From Spisula solida (Eukaryota > Mollusca > Bivalvia > Venerida > Mactridae): DNA of 64,000 nt. The notes under the pieces were generated by a model. That model had not been told where the DNA came from. It did no database searches and saw nothing but the letters and a program-made list of their open reading frames with translations. A program made the translations under genes and the position numbers. The DNA lies in the NCBI GenBank assembly GCA_947247005.1, contig OX365959.1:39841097-39905096 (forward strand). The letters are read 5' to 3'. Positions 24,929-36,432 of this stretch are shown piece by piece. Each line of letters starts with the position of its first letter. Position 1 is the stretch's first letter.

Positions 24929-25072
24929 TTTTTATTTTTTTTGTTTTAAATGCCAAGTATATAGCCTTTATTTGCCAATCAGCTTTCTGCTGAAACATGG
25001 CAGACATATGAGTGCCCCCACCCATATTAGACCACAAGCGCACTAACCATTGAGGCACACTCAGTCAGGCAA
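24929..25072 (-). mobile_element. tRNA-derived SINE candidate
   Basis: Read on the minus strand, it begins gactgagtgtgcctcaatgg then ttagtgcgcttgtgg. The 15-mer tgcctcaatggttag (25043-25057) closely resembles a tRNA A-box region (tagctcagtggttag). No clear B box follows. A central word tttcagcagaaagctgat is shared with 47938-47975 on the same strand. The unit ends in an A-rich tail (24928-24950 on this strand), the expected 3' end of a retroposed SINE. Length is about 140 bp. No target-site duplication was identified. Confidence 0.5.
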
Positions 25073-25388
25073 TATCATTTTATTTTGGCCTTGTATTATT
25101 ACAGGAATCAGATACACTAGAAATTGTTACAATATATAATATCAATGGCAGGTTGATCCCTGATCTATCATCTATGCTTAATTGATTAATTACACATAGA
25201 TCTTAACTTGTAAACAAAGAAAGAATTCAACTTATAGGAAGTAACAGACAGACAGCTGCAAACACCTGGCTGCGACTTGCAGAATATCATTATGGCTTCC
25301 GTTAAAATCCAACTCACAATATGTTTTAATAATTTGTCCATGAAGACAAAGATTTAAAATTTAAAACAAGACTGCGTTCAATAAACGC

Positions 25389-25645
25389 TTATGCCCCCTG
25401 TGGAAGCCTTGTCCATAAATAAGTCTAAGTCCAAAATTAGGTCAAGGTGAAGGTCAAAACCGGGTCAGGTGATACAGGTGTGTGGAGACTGTTCATATAC
25501 AACATCCATGCAAGTTTGGAAGCTTTGTAGCAAGCCATAATGATGCTAGTAGAAACGGTCAATTTGAGTTAACCAGGACGGACGAACGGACGGACGGACA
25601 GGTGAATCACTATATGCCTCCCGATCTATCGATACGGGGGCATAA
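25389..25645 (+). mobile_element. pearl/HINE-like (Helentron-associated) element, short form
   Basis: Perfect 10-bp inverted ends ttatgccccc (25389-25398) and gggggcataa (25636-25645). The 3' end forms a stem atgcctcccg / cgggggcat around a short loop (about 25614-25644). Between them lies a GGAC-type microsatellite (about 25576-25602) followed by caggtgaatcac. Inverted subterminal repeats, an internal ACGG-type microsatellite and a 3' hairpin are the known marks of non-autonomous rolling-circle elements of bivalves. It lacks the tandem core seen in the element at 56504. Non-coding; a 61-codon frame across it is incidental. Confidence 0.65.
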
Positions 25646-25649
25646 AAAA

Positions 25650-26680
25650 TTCTTTGGAGAGAGCTGATCTGTGACTAGGTTACAGTCTCCATAGTAGTGT
25701 TTTATCAAAGCACTTACAGAAACGTTATACATATGCTCAAATGAAAATTCTTTGTTATGCTTTTACAGCTAGTAGTAGACAAATAGGGGCATCAGGCATG
25801 ACTTGTAGAAGTTCATAAACTGAATTATTCAAATTATTGCAGATCCCTTTATCACAATAAATTTTTTTTGTAATATTTAAAGAGTTATAAAGAATTTACA
25901 TTTAGATGTAAGTTTAAGATTTCCATACAAGTGCGTTGATGAAACAGACAGTACCCATATGAATTATAATAGCTGTATAACCTCCATGAAGACAGAAAAC
26001 AACCTGAAGGCACTGACAACAAGACAAAGTAACAACATTCATTATTTTTAACGTTATATGATGATGACATTGCTTTATGTACATAATGAGTTGTTTATGA
26101 GTTCATAAAGAATGCTTCATTTACTAATACATGTAAGGATAGTCCAAAAATCATACTAAAATAATACAAAATGAAATAGTTCTAAACAAGAATGTCTTTG
26201 AGGCTCATTATAGTCATAAGAAGTATGTCTGGATTATTTGAAAACTGCAAATATTAGTCTTGCAGAAATTGAGAAAAAATACCACTCAGGGTACATCAAA
26301 GCTATCTGTGTGTATTATTTAATGTACTTTGTCTTGAACATCGTCTATGTAATAATAATCTTCATACTACATACTTAAATGTCCGCATACTTTCATACTT
26401 TCATACTTAAATCCCCGCATACTTTCATAATACGAGCGTGAGAATAATTAACAAAAGTATAAGCTTAATGTCAATATAAGTCAGTGTTCATAAAATTTTA
26501 GAGCACGCACATTCTCTCTAAATTTGAATTCCGTTGACATCATTCCAAAAAACTTGCATCACATTTTTGTTCGGTTTTTATGCACACACCGAAGAAGTCT
26601 GGTTTGTACTTCATACTTTGTACTTCAGGAATTCTTTCACAAGCAAAAATGGTATTATTGTCAGAGCTTTTCTACTTAAA
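25650..26680. other. unique AT-rich sequence, no gene seen
   Basis: A short catactttcatac slippage lies at about 26375-26430. Nothing else supported. Confidence 0.5.
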
Positions 26681-26685
26681 CAGAT

Positions 26686-26943
26686 AAAGGGGCATGCCCA
26701 GAAACTGGACTGTCTTGGTTTGCATACAACAAAATTGCGTTTATCAGTTGTAAAACCAACTATTACTGAAAAAAGAAGAATTTGACTTAATAATTTACTC
26801 TATAACACGTGACAACGCTATTAAGTTATTCTTGAAAAAAAAATTTTGTTACTATTTTACAGGGTTTTCATAATTTGACTTAGGTATTAAAATACCGATT
26901 TGATTGCTATTCGAGACACTTCAGTTCCAGGGCATGCCCCTTT
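26686..26943. mobile_element. 258-bp MITE with aaaggggcatgccc termini
   Basis: The left end aaaggggcatgccc (26686-26699) continues agaaactggactgt. The right end is its inverted counterpart (26930-26943), preceded by a cacttcagttcca block. Together they form an imperfect inverted repeat of about 30 bp with a perfect 14-bp outer part. The interior is AT-rich with no open frame of note. Superfamily not assigned because the target duplication is unclear. Confidence 0.7.
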
Positions 26944-26944
26944 A

Positions 26945-29900
26945 ACACACAAATTTACTGGTAACTAAAGTTCAGTAATATATATCGTAAACCCAATGTA
27001 CAACATGAATGAGTTTTGAGTGCCAAAAAACTTATCTGCATCATTAGACATTTGGCCATCATCTCTCAGCAATTTCTCAGCCTGCATTTATTGCACATAT
27101 GTCGGTTTAGCTTGTACCCTGTCTTCTGTTTTTACGCTTAGATGCAATTTCTGGATAATTTATATATCTATCGTTCTAAATGAATACATTTTATATGTGA
27201 AGTAAATATTACCCTGGTTAAGGGTGTAATTAAATATAGATATAATAATGCAAAAAGTTATATTAGCAAAGAAGATTGTTTTCATGAGTTTTAATTCATT
27301 GGCATAATTTAGTTGAGTGGGGTTTTATTTGCATTCAAAAAAATTAGCTCTTCAATTAGGAGGTACTACAATGTTATGATAACATAAAATTCATTCAAAA
27401 GAAGTGCATGAGAACTCTTCTTTTGAACCAATATTAAGTATGATGAGTGAAGTTAATTTGTGTGGTATATAATTATGTCATTACAGTAAGCACTTGCAGC
27501 AATTTATATACCAGGAAGAAAAGAAACTTGTACTTAGCAATAACAATGCTTCTCTTAAACTACATAATATTTTTTCAAACATTCATTGCTGGGGAATAGA
27601 AGCACCCTTCTTACTAAGAATAACTTAACAGAAACAATGTCAACAGTCATTGTTAAAAGAAGACTATACAATTGGCGTAAAGCACTGGCAACTAACCCTT
27701 GTTTTTTTTTCTGGCAATTTCAAACACTGAAATGTGAAAAATAATTTAACAGTACACAGACATGACTGTGGTAAACAATTACAGTGATCCCTAAGTAATT
27801 AACAGTTCACATATTTGAAAACCTATTCATAAGTTGAATTTCATGGAATTTATTATTTTAATTTATTTATACTTATTTCCAATGCACCGTATCGTAACAC
27901 CTATCACCTTTCATTTCCTTACCAACACAGGTCAGTCATCTTGTTGTAGTGTGAAGTATCAAAGTACTGCAAAGTGGAGAACATGTGTTCAACACACAAT
28001 GCTTGAATGCCAACATGGATTTTCCTCTTATTGAGGCATCCAAGTACTCGGTCCAAGAATGTTAAATGTCAGCTAAAGAGGCATGAAAGTATTCCTGACC
28101 TTTTTACCGAAACAATGAAGCGTAACAAACTAACATAGCTTCCTGTCAGAAAAGGAACCAGGTTGGTCGTGTTATCAGACAAGGGAATCTGTTCTTGTTG
28201 TTATATTAACATATGTTTGCAATATTTGTTAGAATTGTTTAACATAATATCATCTCTCCTTAATTATTCAAGTAGGACGCTTGACATTGAAGCTAAGTTT
28301 TTGTCCATGTGCCTGAAAAAAGAGCCCTTCCTATGATTGGCATATTTTGTAAAACAGAATGCAAAAGTCAAGCAAGAAAATGCCACATACGAAGTTAGTA
28401 ACACAGCCGCCCGAAAAAACAGAAGGAAAGCATGAACATAATTATACTAAAAGTACAAACATTAATTAAATGGGTTTCAAAGTCAATTAGGGGCATGACA
28501 GATATTGCAATGTATTTTAATAGCTTCTGTACACACGCCCCATTTTTAACGCCATGTGAGTCAACAATAGGAATTAAGACCTGTCTTCGCCTGCAACAGC
28601 ATGTTAGGACTCCCAGCACACATTTATTATTCTTCTATTATTAAAGTAGAAACCTCACACACTGCTCTATAAATATGTCTTTCTCCTTTCAAATTATTTA
28701 TAAACGTAGGAAGTTGATATGTCATGCAAAGTGCAAAACCCTGAGAGGAAAATACATCATTCTATCTTTGACAAATGATCAAAAAGAATAAGAGTAATGC
28801 ATGCATATTGATTATTGAAATATCGAGTATTGGAACAGTCAAGCATATGGTAGTATCTGCTTTAATGACTCTTGGCTGCAGTTAAAGGTTATTAGGGGCA
28901 TATACTTTATGCATCCCAGGTTTCTAATACTGATTGTAATTGATTGAGAAATTTATAATCAATGAATAGAATACAACGTAAATCATGTTCCACACGCATT
29001 TTATTCAAGTCTGAAACATGTAGTCAACAGTCAATGTAAAAGAGGACTATCTTATACCCTATTGCTTTGGCTTATTGCAAAGGTTTAGCACTAAGTCGAA
29101 GTTTCACATGTACGCTCAGACAAACCATTGCTGCCTGCATGATTATTTTTCAGATGAATTGGCCAATCAATACAAAGAATAAGAACGTACACAAAGATCC
29201 TACAACAGCTTAACATGTTGGGAAGCTTTTCATGATGAAGGCAATTTCTCAATTGGATGCTCCCGTTAATTAGGATTGGAATGACACATGCAAAATTGTG
29301 AACGTCACTCATTTCTGACGTTAATTCCACACGAGTCTAAGAACGTACTGCAGCATGACATGTTTTTGTCACGGTATCAGGGAGAAATTGGAAATTCCAC
29401 GATCGCTGTGGTGACAAGTTCAATAATTAGTCTACAAAGATACTTAATGTAGAGCGGATGGTAAATAGCACTTTCATTATGCATGGGCATGAGTTAATTT
29501 GATGGCCAGGGAGTTATAGTGCCTCACTGACTCATATGTGTCAGTACCTCAAGTCATCACCAATGTAAAAACGAACCACAATTGGAAATAGAATGAATAA
29601 AACAGTCACAGTCAATCAGAAAAAAGTCCTAACTACATTGTGTTGACAATTCCGTACAATTCAATCAATGTTATTAAGTTAGAGTCATTGTTACTTAATG
29701 CCAGTGTATAAAACTTGGAAAATTCATGTGTTTTCTAAAACGATAAATCGTTTCTATCTTCTGTACTGAAGATCTAGCTTGAAGAAGTTGAGATTGAAAT
29801 TTAATTAGATTTAAATCAAGGACTCTAAAACAGCTTTATTTTAATTCTAATTCCTGCAAGCTGTTGAATTGATTATTTCTACAGGATTATTAGCAACAGT

Positions 29901-30385
29901 GCAACAAACTGATAGTTTAGTTTCAGGGAGAAACAATTTTATACCGAAAAACGACTGCTCCCCAAAATTTTCAGGGACTAGTAATTATAATGATCTCAAA
30001 GCTTCACTGGTAATGACATTACACTGACTATATTATCATCAAATGGCTTAATATTGTATTCCTTTATCCATAGATAAAAAGAAATTTATCTGACTCAGTC
30101 ATTTTTTTTGCATTCTTTTGCATACAGACATAACATTGCAAGTCACTTAGGAGCTTGCAATATACCAGTATAATACAACTTAGAAGCAAAAACAAGCTTC
30201 TAGTGACGACCTTCAGATCACAAAAAACTGCAGCTGAACAAGAAAATTTGCCAACAAAAGCAGAAAGAAGTTGGGCTAAACATTTAGCACAAGAATAAAA
30301 ACATGGCGAACACAATGTAGAATGAGAGAGGAGGGGAGAAATGCGCGTGTTTTCCACAATGCAAGGTTAGTTTTTGTAGATTTTG
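26945..30385. other. unique sequence, no gene seen
   Basis: About 3.4 kb without repeats. The stretch 29080-29560 is less AT-rich, with taattag and ttatgcatgg words (homeodomain/POU-like), and could hold noncoding regulatory sequence. No open frame looks like an exon. Confidence 0.45.
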
Positions 30386-30390
30386 TCTTG

Positions 30391-30452
30391 TAGCCTGTTG
30401 GCAAGGTAGGCGTGTGATTACCATGCCAGCTCTACCGTTTGAGTACAGGTAA
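30391..30452 (+). repeat. tRNA-like sequence (SINE head or pseudogene)
   Basis: The word ttggcaaggtagg (30398-30410) fits the A-box consensus with one change. The word cgtttgagtac (30436-30446) resembles a B box. Between them ggcgtg and catgcc can form an anticodon-type stem around the 7-nt loop tgattac. The acceptor stem is absent, so it is not an intact tRNA. Confidence 0.42.
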
Positions 30453-30454
30453 TT

Positions 30455-31555
30455 TATCAATGAACTCGAATTACAGTTTACCAGAAGTAGTTTCCAATAT
30501 TGTTAAAATCTTACACAGTGTGTTACCATTCTTCTGCAGCCAAACAAGCTCTTAAATACACCAAAGTATGTTTTTAGTCTGACATCCTCGAGGCAGATTG
30601 GTCCCTGTAGCAGTGAGCCAGGCAATTGATTCGAAGTTTAAGTAACTGGTTAAATTCAAGACTCATTCCCCGGGTCACGGCAACCCATATAAATTATGGG
30701 AATATTTTACCTAGATGCACCCTTCTCAACCAACTGTTCATTAACTCATTTGAGACATCGAAAAATGAAAAAACTAATTTTTCAGTTCATTTACAAAGAA
30801 TTATAAGGTTCTTGTGAAGACAAACAAACTGGCAGTCGACGATGTTTACATTTTAAATGTCTCGTGTTTATTTTTCAAATACAAAAATCTGACAATTCAC
30901 TTCAACAGCCTTCATCATCAAGCCTCAATGCCACCACTTGTATGTAATTAAGCAGTCTCCGATATCCATCTTTACATTCAATTTCAACCTACTTACGGAA
31001 CTGTTGATATGAAAATAAACAAATCAACTGCAAGATTCTTAGATCAGATCATTCCAGCAGACCGTGGCCCACGTCTTGCTGAGGGATCGCAACAGGACTA
31101 TACCAAACTCCCTACGATCAGACGAGTTTTCCGTAACTCCCCTCTGATGATGATGACAATTCCTGCCGTACGCGGGCATTCACAATCAAAAGGATTTTTC
31201 CTTTATCAGCATGACCAGGTTTCTTAACTACATTAACAGCGGTTATTTGTGACTTAAAAGACGAGTGCAACAGCTTCCATATTCAATTTCCTCCTTGTGA
31301 TTTATTGCTATTTGTGAGCACAAGTGTCATTGTGTAATAATTCTTCAAAATCCGTCTTATGTTTCATTGCAGCAAAAAAATAAGGGAACCAGTGTGATAA
31401 TCAGATATTTGATCTGAAATGGGATTTATTTACAATTTTTTTGTTTCAAAATTGTTGCATAAATATTTATTTAGATGTTATCAACTCCATGCATTGTAGT
31501 TTTAAAAATTATTCTGGTTTTGCAGTGCTAGACACACTAATAAAAACAGAATTAA
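30455..31555. other. unique sequence with a CpG-bearing islet at 31045-31180
   Basis: No supported gene. The islet is clearly GC-richer than its surroundings and carries about nine CpGs in roughly 135 bp. A 72-codon plus-strand frame (31009-31227) spans it, and frames on the minus strand are also open. I see no protein family and no clear splice sites. Confidence 0.4.
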
Positions 31556-31560
31556 TTATA

Positions 31561-31768
31561 CTGTAAACCAATTTACTTTCGCGAATACTAACTTTCACGT
31601 TTTGCTGAATGTCGGCATATTCGCGACAACAAATTTTCGCGTTTTTAAGTTTCCCAGAATGTCCATATTAATGTTTTTAGAACTTTCATGGCGACTTAAT
31701 TTTGCGAAAATCTACCATTCCCGAACTCCGTGAAATTAAATCGCGCGAAACAATTTCTTGGATTTCAG
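31561..31768. mobile_element. 208-bp MITE with TA target duplication
   Basis: The left end ctgtaaaccaatttactttc then gcg is mirrored at the right by cgcgcgaaacaatttcttgg then atttcag. TA flanks both sides (31559-31560 and 31769-31770), as expected for Tc1/mariner-type or related insertions. The interior is rich in ttcgcg/cgcgaa words (31580s, 31623, 31637, 31740s). No coding capacity. Confidence 0.8.
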
Positions 31769-31923
31769 TATACCAAATAACATTTCATATTTATTATACA
31801 ATATTAATATCAATTAAAAATATCACCAATTAGCAAATGCTTATGCCCTCCATTATGATATTGGCATATGAAATTCGATCATTATTGATAATAAATTGGT
31901 AATACACCTGCATATGAACATCA

Positions 31924-32184
31924 GGGCTGGTATTTATAAAGCATCTTAGTAGAAAACTAAGAATTTTCTTAAAATCTTAACATTTCCTTCAGCGTATGAG
32001 CTAAATAATACAATTCAGATTATTTATTATTTAAATAGATTTCATGCATTATGTAGAGAGCTACTATAATCACTAAGAAAACATGAGCTATTCTTCAATT
32101 TGTGGGAAATATGTGCATTGTAAACGTTTGACTTAAGTCAAAATATTTAAGTTTTCCACAAAGATGCTTTATAAATACCAGCCC
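31924..32184. mobile_element. 261-bp MITE with 24-bp perfect terminal inverted repeats
   Basis: gggctggtatttataaagca plus tctt (31924-31947) is matched perfectly in inverted orientation at 32161-32184. The next ten bases inward (agtagaaaac versus guttural complement of gttttccaca) match partly. The interior is AT-rich and non-coding. It lies only about 155 bp from the MITE at 31561. Superfamily not assigned. Confidence 0.85.
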
Positions 32185-32189
32185 AGAAA

Positions 32190-32830
32190 AATATGTTAGA
32201 ACATTTAGAAACTGTAATTAACTAATTTTTAAGCATTATAATAATAATATATTTATATGGGTATTAATTAGTTTATAAAGAATATTGTAATATACAAAGC
32301 TCAGACATTAAAATATCATGGCTGTTGGGTGGAGCAAGAAGTCTTCAAAAGATAGAAAATCTTATAACAGGAAGTCGTTAAAATCTAATTGCAGCCATTT
32401 TCTTTCATTTCAGATAAAAACAACTTTTTCTTCATCAGAGTGTAACTCAGAGGTGAATAAAAAATATACAAGCTCAATATCTTTAGTGTAGTGTTTTTAT
32501 CATCAAAAACATAATATCAAAAGACACTGAACAGAAAGGATGTCTTAGTTTGATGTTTATCCAGAAGACAAATTATAGGTCATTGTTTACTCAGACTCTT
32601 CTTCAAAAACAAGACATGCTTAACACAAACAATTTTTAAAGATGTTTAAATGCTAAGATAAACATTCCGCCGTCCTTTAACACTTGAACAAGGTATATAT
32701 CTGCATGTATTAAACATATATCAAGAGATAAATAATTCCCATGCTATTGACAAACTGACAGAGAAATCCTTTGATCTAGACAGTTAGAAAAATATGACTT
32801 AGAAACAAAGCTGAAATGAAGACTGTGTGT
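32190..32830. other. unique AT-rich sequence, no gene seen
   Basis: No supported feature. Confidence 0.5.
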
Positions 32831-32836
32831 GGATTA

Positions 32837-33380
32837 GCCGCTTCTGCTAAAGGTGCAGGACCAAGAGCTAAAACAAATCTTAACTGATCCATCTACTTCT
32901 ATTTCTGAATTCACTTATCGCAGTTTGCTTTCGACTTCAGAATCTGCATCCACAAGAGACCTGATATTTAAGTGTGAAGGCAAAAATATAACATCTTTTC
33001 TTTATTTATATGCACTTATCACAGTGTGGCTTCCACTCGTCAATACAGCAGACTGGGCCGATACTGATTGATCTAGGAATTAAATATGATATAGATCAGT
33101 TTAGTTTAGTTTAAGCTTTTGGTCCTGTACCTTAAGAAGAAGCCATATATATATATAGTCTCTTATCGCAGTTCTGGCTTCCACCCCTCAATTCAGCAGA
33201 ACGGGCTGATATATATACTTATTGATCTAGGAATAAAATATGATGAACCAGTCTAGTTTATTTTAAGCTCTTGGTCCTCTACCTTTAGCAGAAGCCATAG
33301 TCTCTTATCAGGATTTTGGTTTCCAACCCTCCACACAGCAGACTGGTCTGATACTGATTGATCTAGGAATATAATATGAT
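32837..33380. repeat. mixed inverted and direct repeat cluster
   Basis: A 40-bp block containing cttctgctaaaggtgcagga and ccaagagct (32837-32876) is present inverted at 33108-33148 and 33257-33297. Between and after these, a unit of about 140 bp (cttatcgcagttctggcttc, cagcagactgggctgat, attgatctaggaataaaata) occurs three times, near 33012, 33162 and 33303. A fourth, degraded start lies near 32917. A MITE-like element tandemly reduplicated from its right end would give this layout. A (TA)n run sits at about 33146-33160. Confidence 0.75.
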
Positions 33381-33384
33381 AGAT

Positions 33385-33925
33385 GAGAGAAGGGCCACTG
33401 GTGTGCTATCTCCAGACATTACTATATGGATTTATCATGTATTACCAATGTATCATGTCACACAATCCAGTAATATTAATAATATTGATGTGGTATACCA
33501 TTGACATGTGTAAGTCTGAGAACTCAGGGAACTAGAATTATATTGCACTTGAACTGTCAACACAATTTCACTGTCATCTTTGGCTTTGTAGTTGATAAGT
33601 TTCATATTTTCCTGATCACATGCTTTCAATGGGATGTATAGTCCAGAGAAGTTGACACGACTCTCGACCTTTAATTAGCATAATTTAACAGCTGATATCT
33701 TGTCTATATTTATAACCCAGTTGTATGTTTTCATAAACGGGAAGTATCACAAAGACGCTCGAGGTGTAATACCAACACAAATATAAAGGACCGATATTGC
33801 ATTATTTGATCGCGGAAATTTATATATTCAATGCAAGAACCTTGTAATATATTCATGCATAAAGGTCAGGATCATGTCAAATTTGCCGTGCTATATGTAT
33901 ATGCTTAATTGTGGTCTGTGCTTGT
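33385..33925. other. unique AT-rich sequence, no gene seen
   Basis: No supported feature. Confidence 0.5.
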
Positions 33926-33929
33926 ACGT

Positions 33930-34006
33930 TTTGGTGTGCCCCTTTTTATGCCTTTTATGCTTTGCTTTAAGTTCCTTCTCTGCCCGCCTTTTTATTATCT
34001 TGTTGA
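33930..34006 (+). repeat. dispersed family A, diverged copy
   Basis: The stretch ctttttatgccttttatgct, ttgctttaagttccttctct, gcccgcctttttattatctt follows the family order and groups with the copy at 16375. The gtgctg motif is lost. Confidence 0.5.
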
Positions 34007-34009
34007 CAT

Positions 34010-35705
34010 TGCTGGGCGGACAAAGTTATACAAGAAGCAGACATTACAAACAATTGTATGGGTATATTGAAAAGTTGACAATACTCAAAGTAGGTCACTA
34101 AGGTGAAAGTTACAATTATCATTTTAAGCTTTGTTGGTAATTATTGCAAAGCAATATGAACAAGATAATTGTTTCAATACCAGAAAATGGTTTGGCTGAA
34201 TTACAAGAATATTTTAAATAAATGACCGAAGAAACAAAAGGTGCTAACCTAAAGATAAAGTAGGCCTGACAAAAAAGATGAAAACATGTCATTAAAAGCT
34301 CTTTAGTAAAGTGAAACTTTTCATTTATTTTGTCAGTGACTAACTTATTATCCCCTATCACTGCCGGCCTAGGTTCCAACATAGAACCTTCATCTATCAA
34401 TCAATAAGGAACTGATCTATATCGCCTATTGCTTTCCATAATCTTCTGAGCATTAATCTTCTGTTTTTTCTCTCAAAACATTCTATGAACATTTCCACCC
34501 TCCCCAAAAATCGACCAATCAGATTGTCTGAAATACTTTACTGCCTCCTTGTAACCAATAAATATAAGAGGAGTAATGGAGTGTGACCTACATGCCAAAT
34601 CTGTACCGTGCTTCTTGATTTATAACATTAATTTGAAATTCTTCCTTGTCAACAATGCCAAACTTGCTTTAAATCAATCTACCATGCATATAGATCATTA
34701 CCTTCAAGCTCATGGAAGAAACTAGGTAAAATAGAACATAATATAAGATGAAACTCAAAGAAATCATCAATGTTTACGAAATACTTTATTTTAAACAGAT
34801 GTTTAATTACTGGCATTAAAATGAAATGTTTGCAGAACCACCAAATTTGGCCTTGATGTGACAGCCAATCAATTCAAACCAAATTACAAAGCTTAAACCA
34901 AATTATTAAGTTGGGGTATTTAAATAATGGCAGCATTATTATGTAATAGTGCAAGGTATTTATAATTCTTTTTTTTATTGACATTTGCTAAGAATAATTA
35001 AACATGAATGCAATGTGACATAAAGACAGATGACTTCTTGTAAATGAGGCCTTCCTTCATTTCGAACTGAAAAACCGGGTGGGAAAAAATCTATGATATA
35101 GCTCGTAAAGTTGACAGTGCAGAGGGAATAATTTAGTGGGCAAAAAAAGGTTTACTCATGGAAGATCTATTGTATTCTCTGCCAAAAACTTGCAGATATT
35201 CGACAGAAACAAATTACAGTAGACCGTGCATGTCAGTAAGTGCTTCATCGAAAAGCGATTACCTCGTTAATGAAGTAAAAGGATTCGTGAGCAACCTTAT
35301 CATCTGTGAACAAAATACCAGATATGAGTTACTACCAAAACAATGCTTCCCAATATTTTAGGGGAAAAACGCCAATGTTGATGAAAAAATAACGACAAAC
35401 TGCTAATCACACAAAAAAGTCTGGTTGCTTTGACGATGACAAAAACAACACTATGGCTTCGTAACATGAGATAGTATTGTAAAGTGCATATAAAAATAAC
35501 TACCGACATCATGCACAATTTCAAAGCATGCTTTGCTAGTAAAGTATTAATGAGGGTGACTGTGGGGGGACCTCTGCTTCTTCAGGAGTTGAAGTCATTC
35601 CAGGTAGGTGACCAGTTTAGGTATAATAATAATAATATTTCTGTGTTTTCTTCATAAATTTCAGAATATTTGATACTTTGAATAGCTTTCAGCGGTTAAT
35701 TGTTT
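34010..35705. other. unique AT-rich sequence, no gene seen
   Basis: A short inverted repeat aggttc/gaacct lies at about 34370-34388. No gene supported. Confidence 0.5.
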
Positions 35706-35711
35706 CATTGT

Positions 35712-35840
35712 CGTGTTGAGTTGTGTGTTGGGCATTATAGTCCTATTTGATTGTGGTTTGAGTTATTTCTGTTTCCTGTGCTCGGCTGTTTCAGTTAAGT
35801 GCTGCATTCCCTGTGCCAGTCCGAATTTTTAATTATCTTT
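35712..35840 (+). repeat. dispersed family A, longest copy
   Basis: Reads cgtgttgagttgtgtgttgg, gcattatagtcc, ctgtgctcggctgtttcagt, taagtgctgcattccctgtg, cagtccgaattttt, aattatcttt. It shares its 5' half with the minus copy at 23191 and its 3' half with all others. Confidence 0.8.
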
Positions 35841-36003
35841 TTTAATTATCGAAACAATTTCATTATAGTTTTTAGACATTTAGTGTTTTTACTTTTTCTG
35901 AATAATAGAGGGCACTTGCCACTTAGTCTTACATTCATGATACTACATCAATGATTTTTATGAAGAATTTCTGCACATGTTGATCATGTCTATATTGAAC
36001 AAT

Positions 36004-36432
36004 CCACATCCCAAGCTTCTGAAAGACTAGGATCAACCACATCCCAAGCTTCTGAAAGACTAGGATCAACCACATCCCAAGCTTCTGAAAGACTAGGATC
36101 AACCGCATCCCAAGCTTCTGAAAGACTAGGATCAACCGCATCCCAAGCTTCTGAAAGACTAGGATCAACCGCATCCCAAGCTTCTGAAAGACTAGGATCA
36201 ACCACATCCCAAGCTTCTGAAAGACTAGGATCAACCGCATCCCAAGCTTCTGAAAGACTAGGATCAACCGCATCCCAAGCTCCGGAAAGACTAGGATCAA
36301 CCACATTCCAAGCACTGGAAAGACTAGGATCAACCGCATCCCAAGCTCATGAAAGACTAGGATCAACTGCATCCCAAGCTCTGGAAAGACTAGGATCAAC
36401 CACATCCCAAGCTTCTGAAAGACTAGGATCAA
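36004..36432. repeat. 33-bp minisatellite, 13 copies
   Basis: Thirteen tandem copies of cacatcccaagcttctgaaa then gactaggatcaac. Most vary only at cac/cgc; the rightmost copies carry agctccgg, agcactgg or agctcatg. Because 33 is divisible by three, two minus-strand frames stay open across it (165 and 104 codons, 11-residue repeat). There is no initiation context or flanking coding sequence, so I treat these as artefacts. Confidence 0.97.

Noticed and set aside
35935..36432. 165-codon minus-strand open frame
   Set aside because: Produced entirely by a 33-bp tandem repeat; a second frame is open across the same bases and there is no coding flank.
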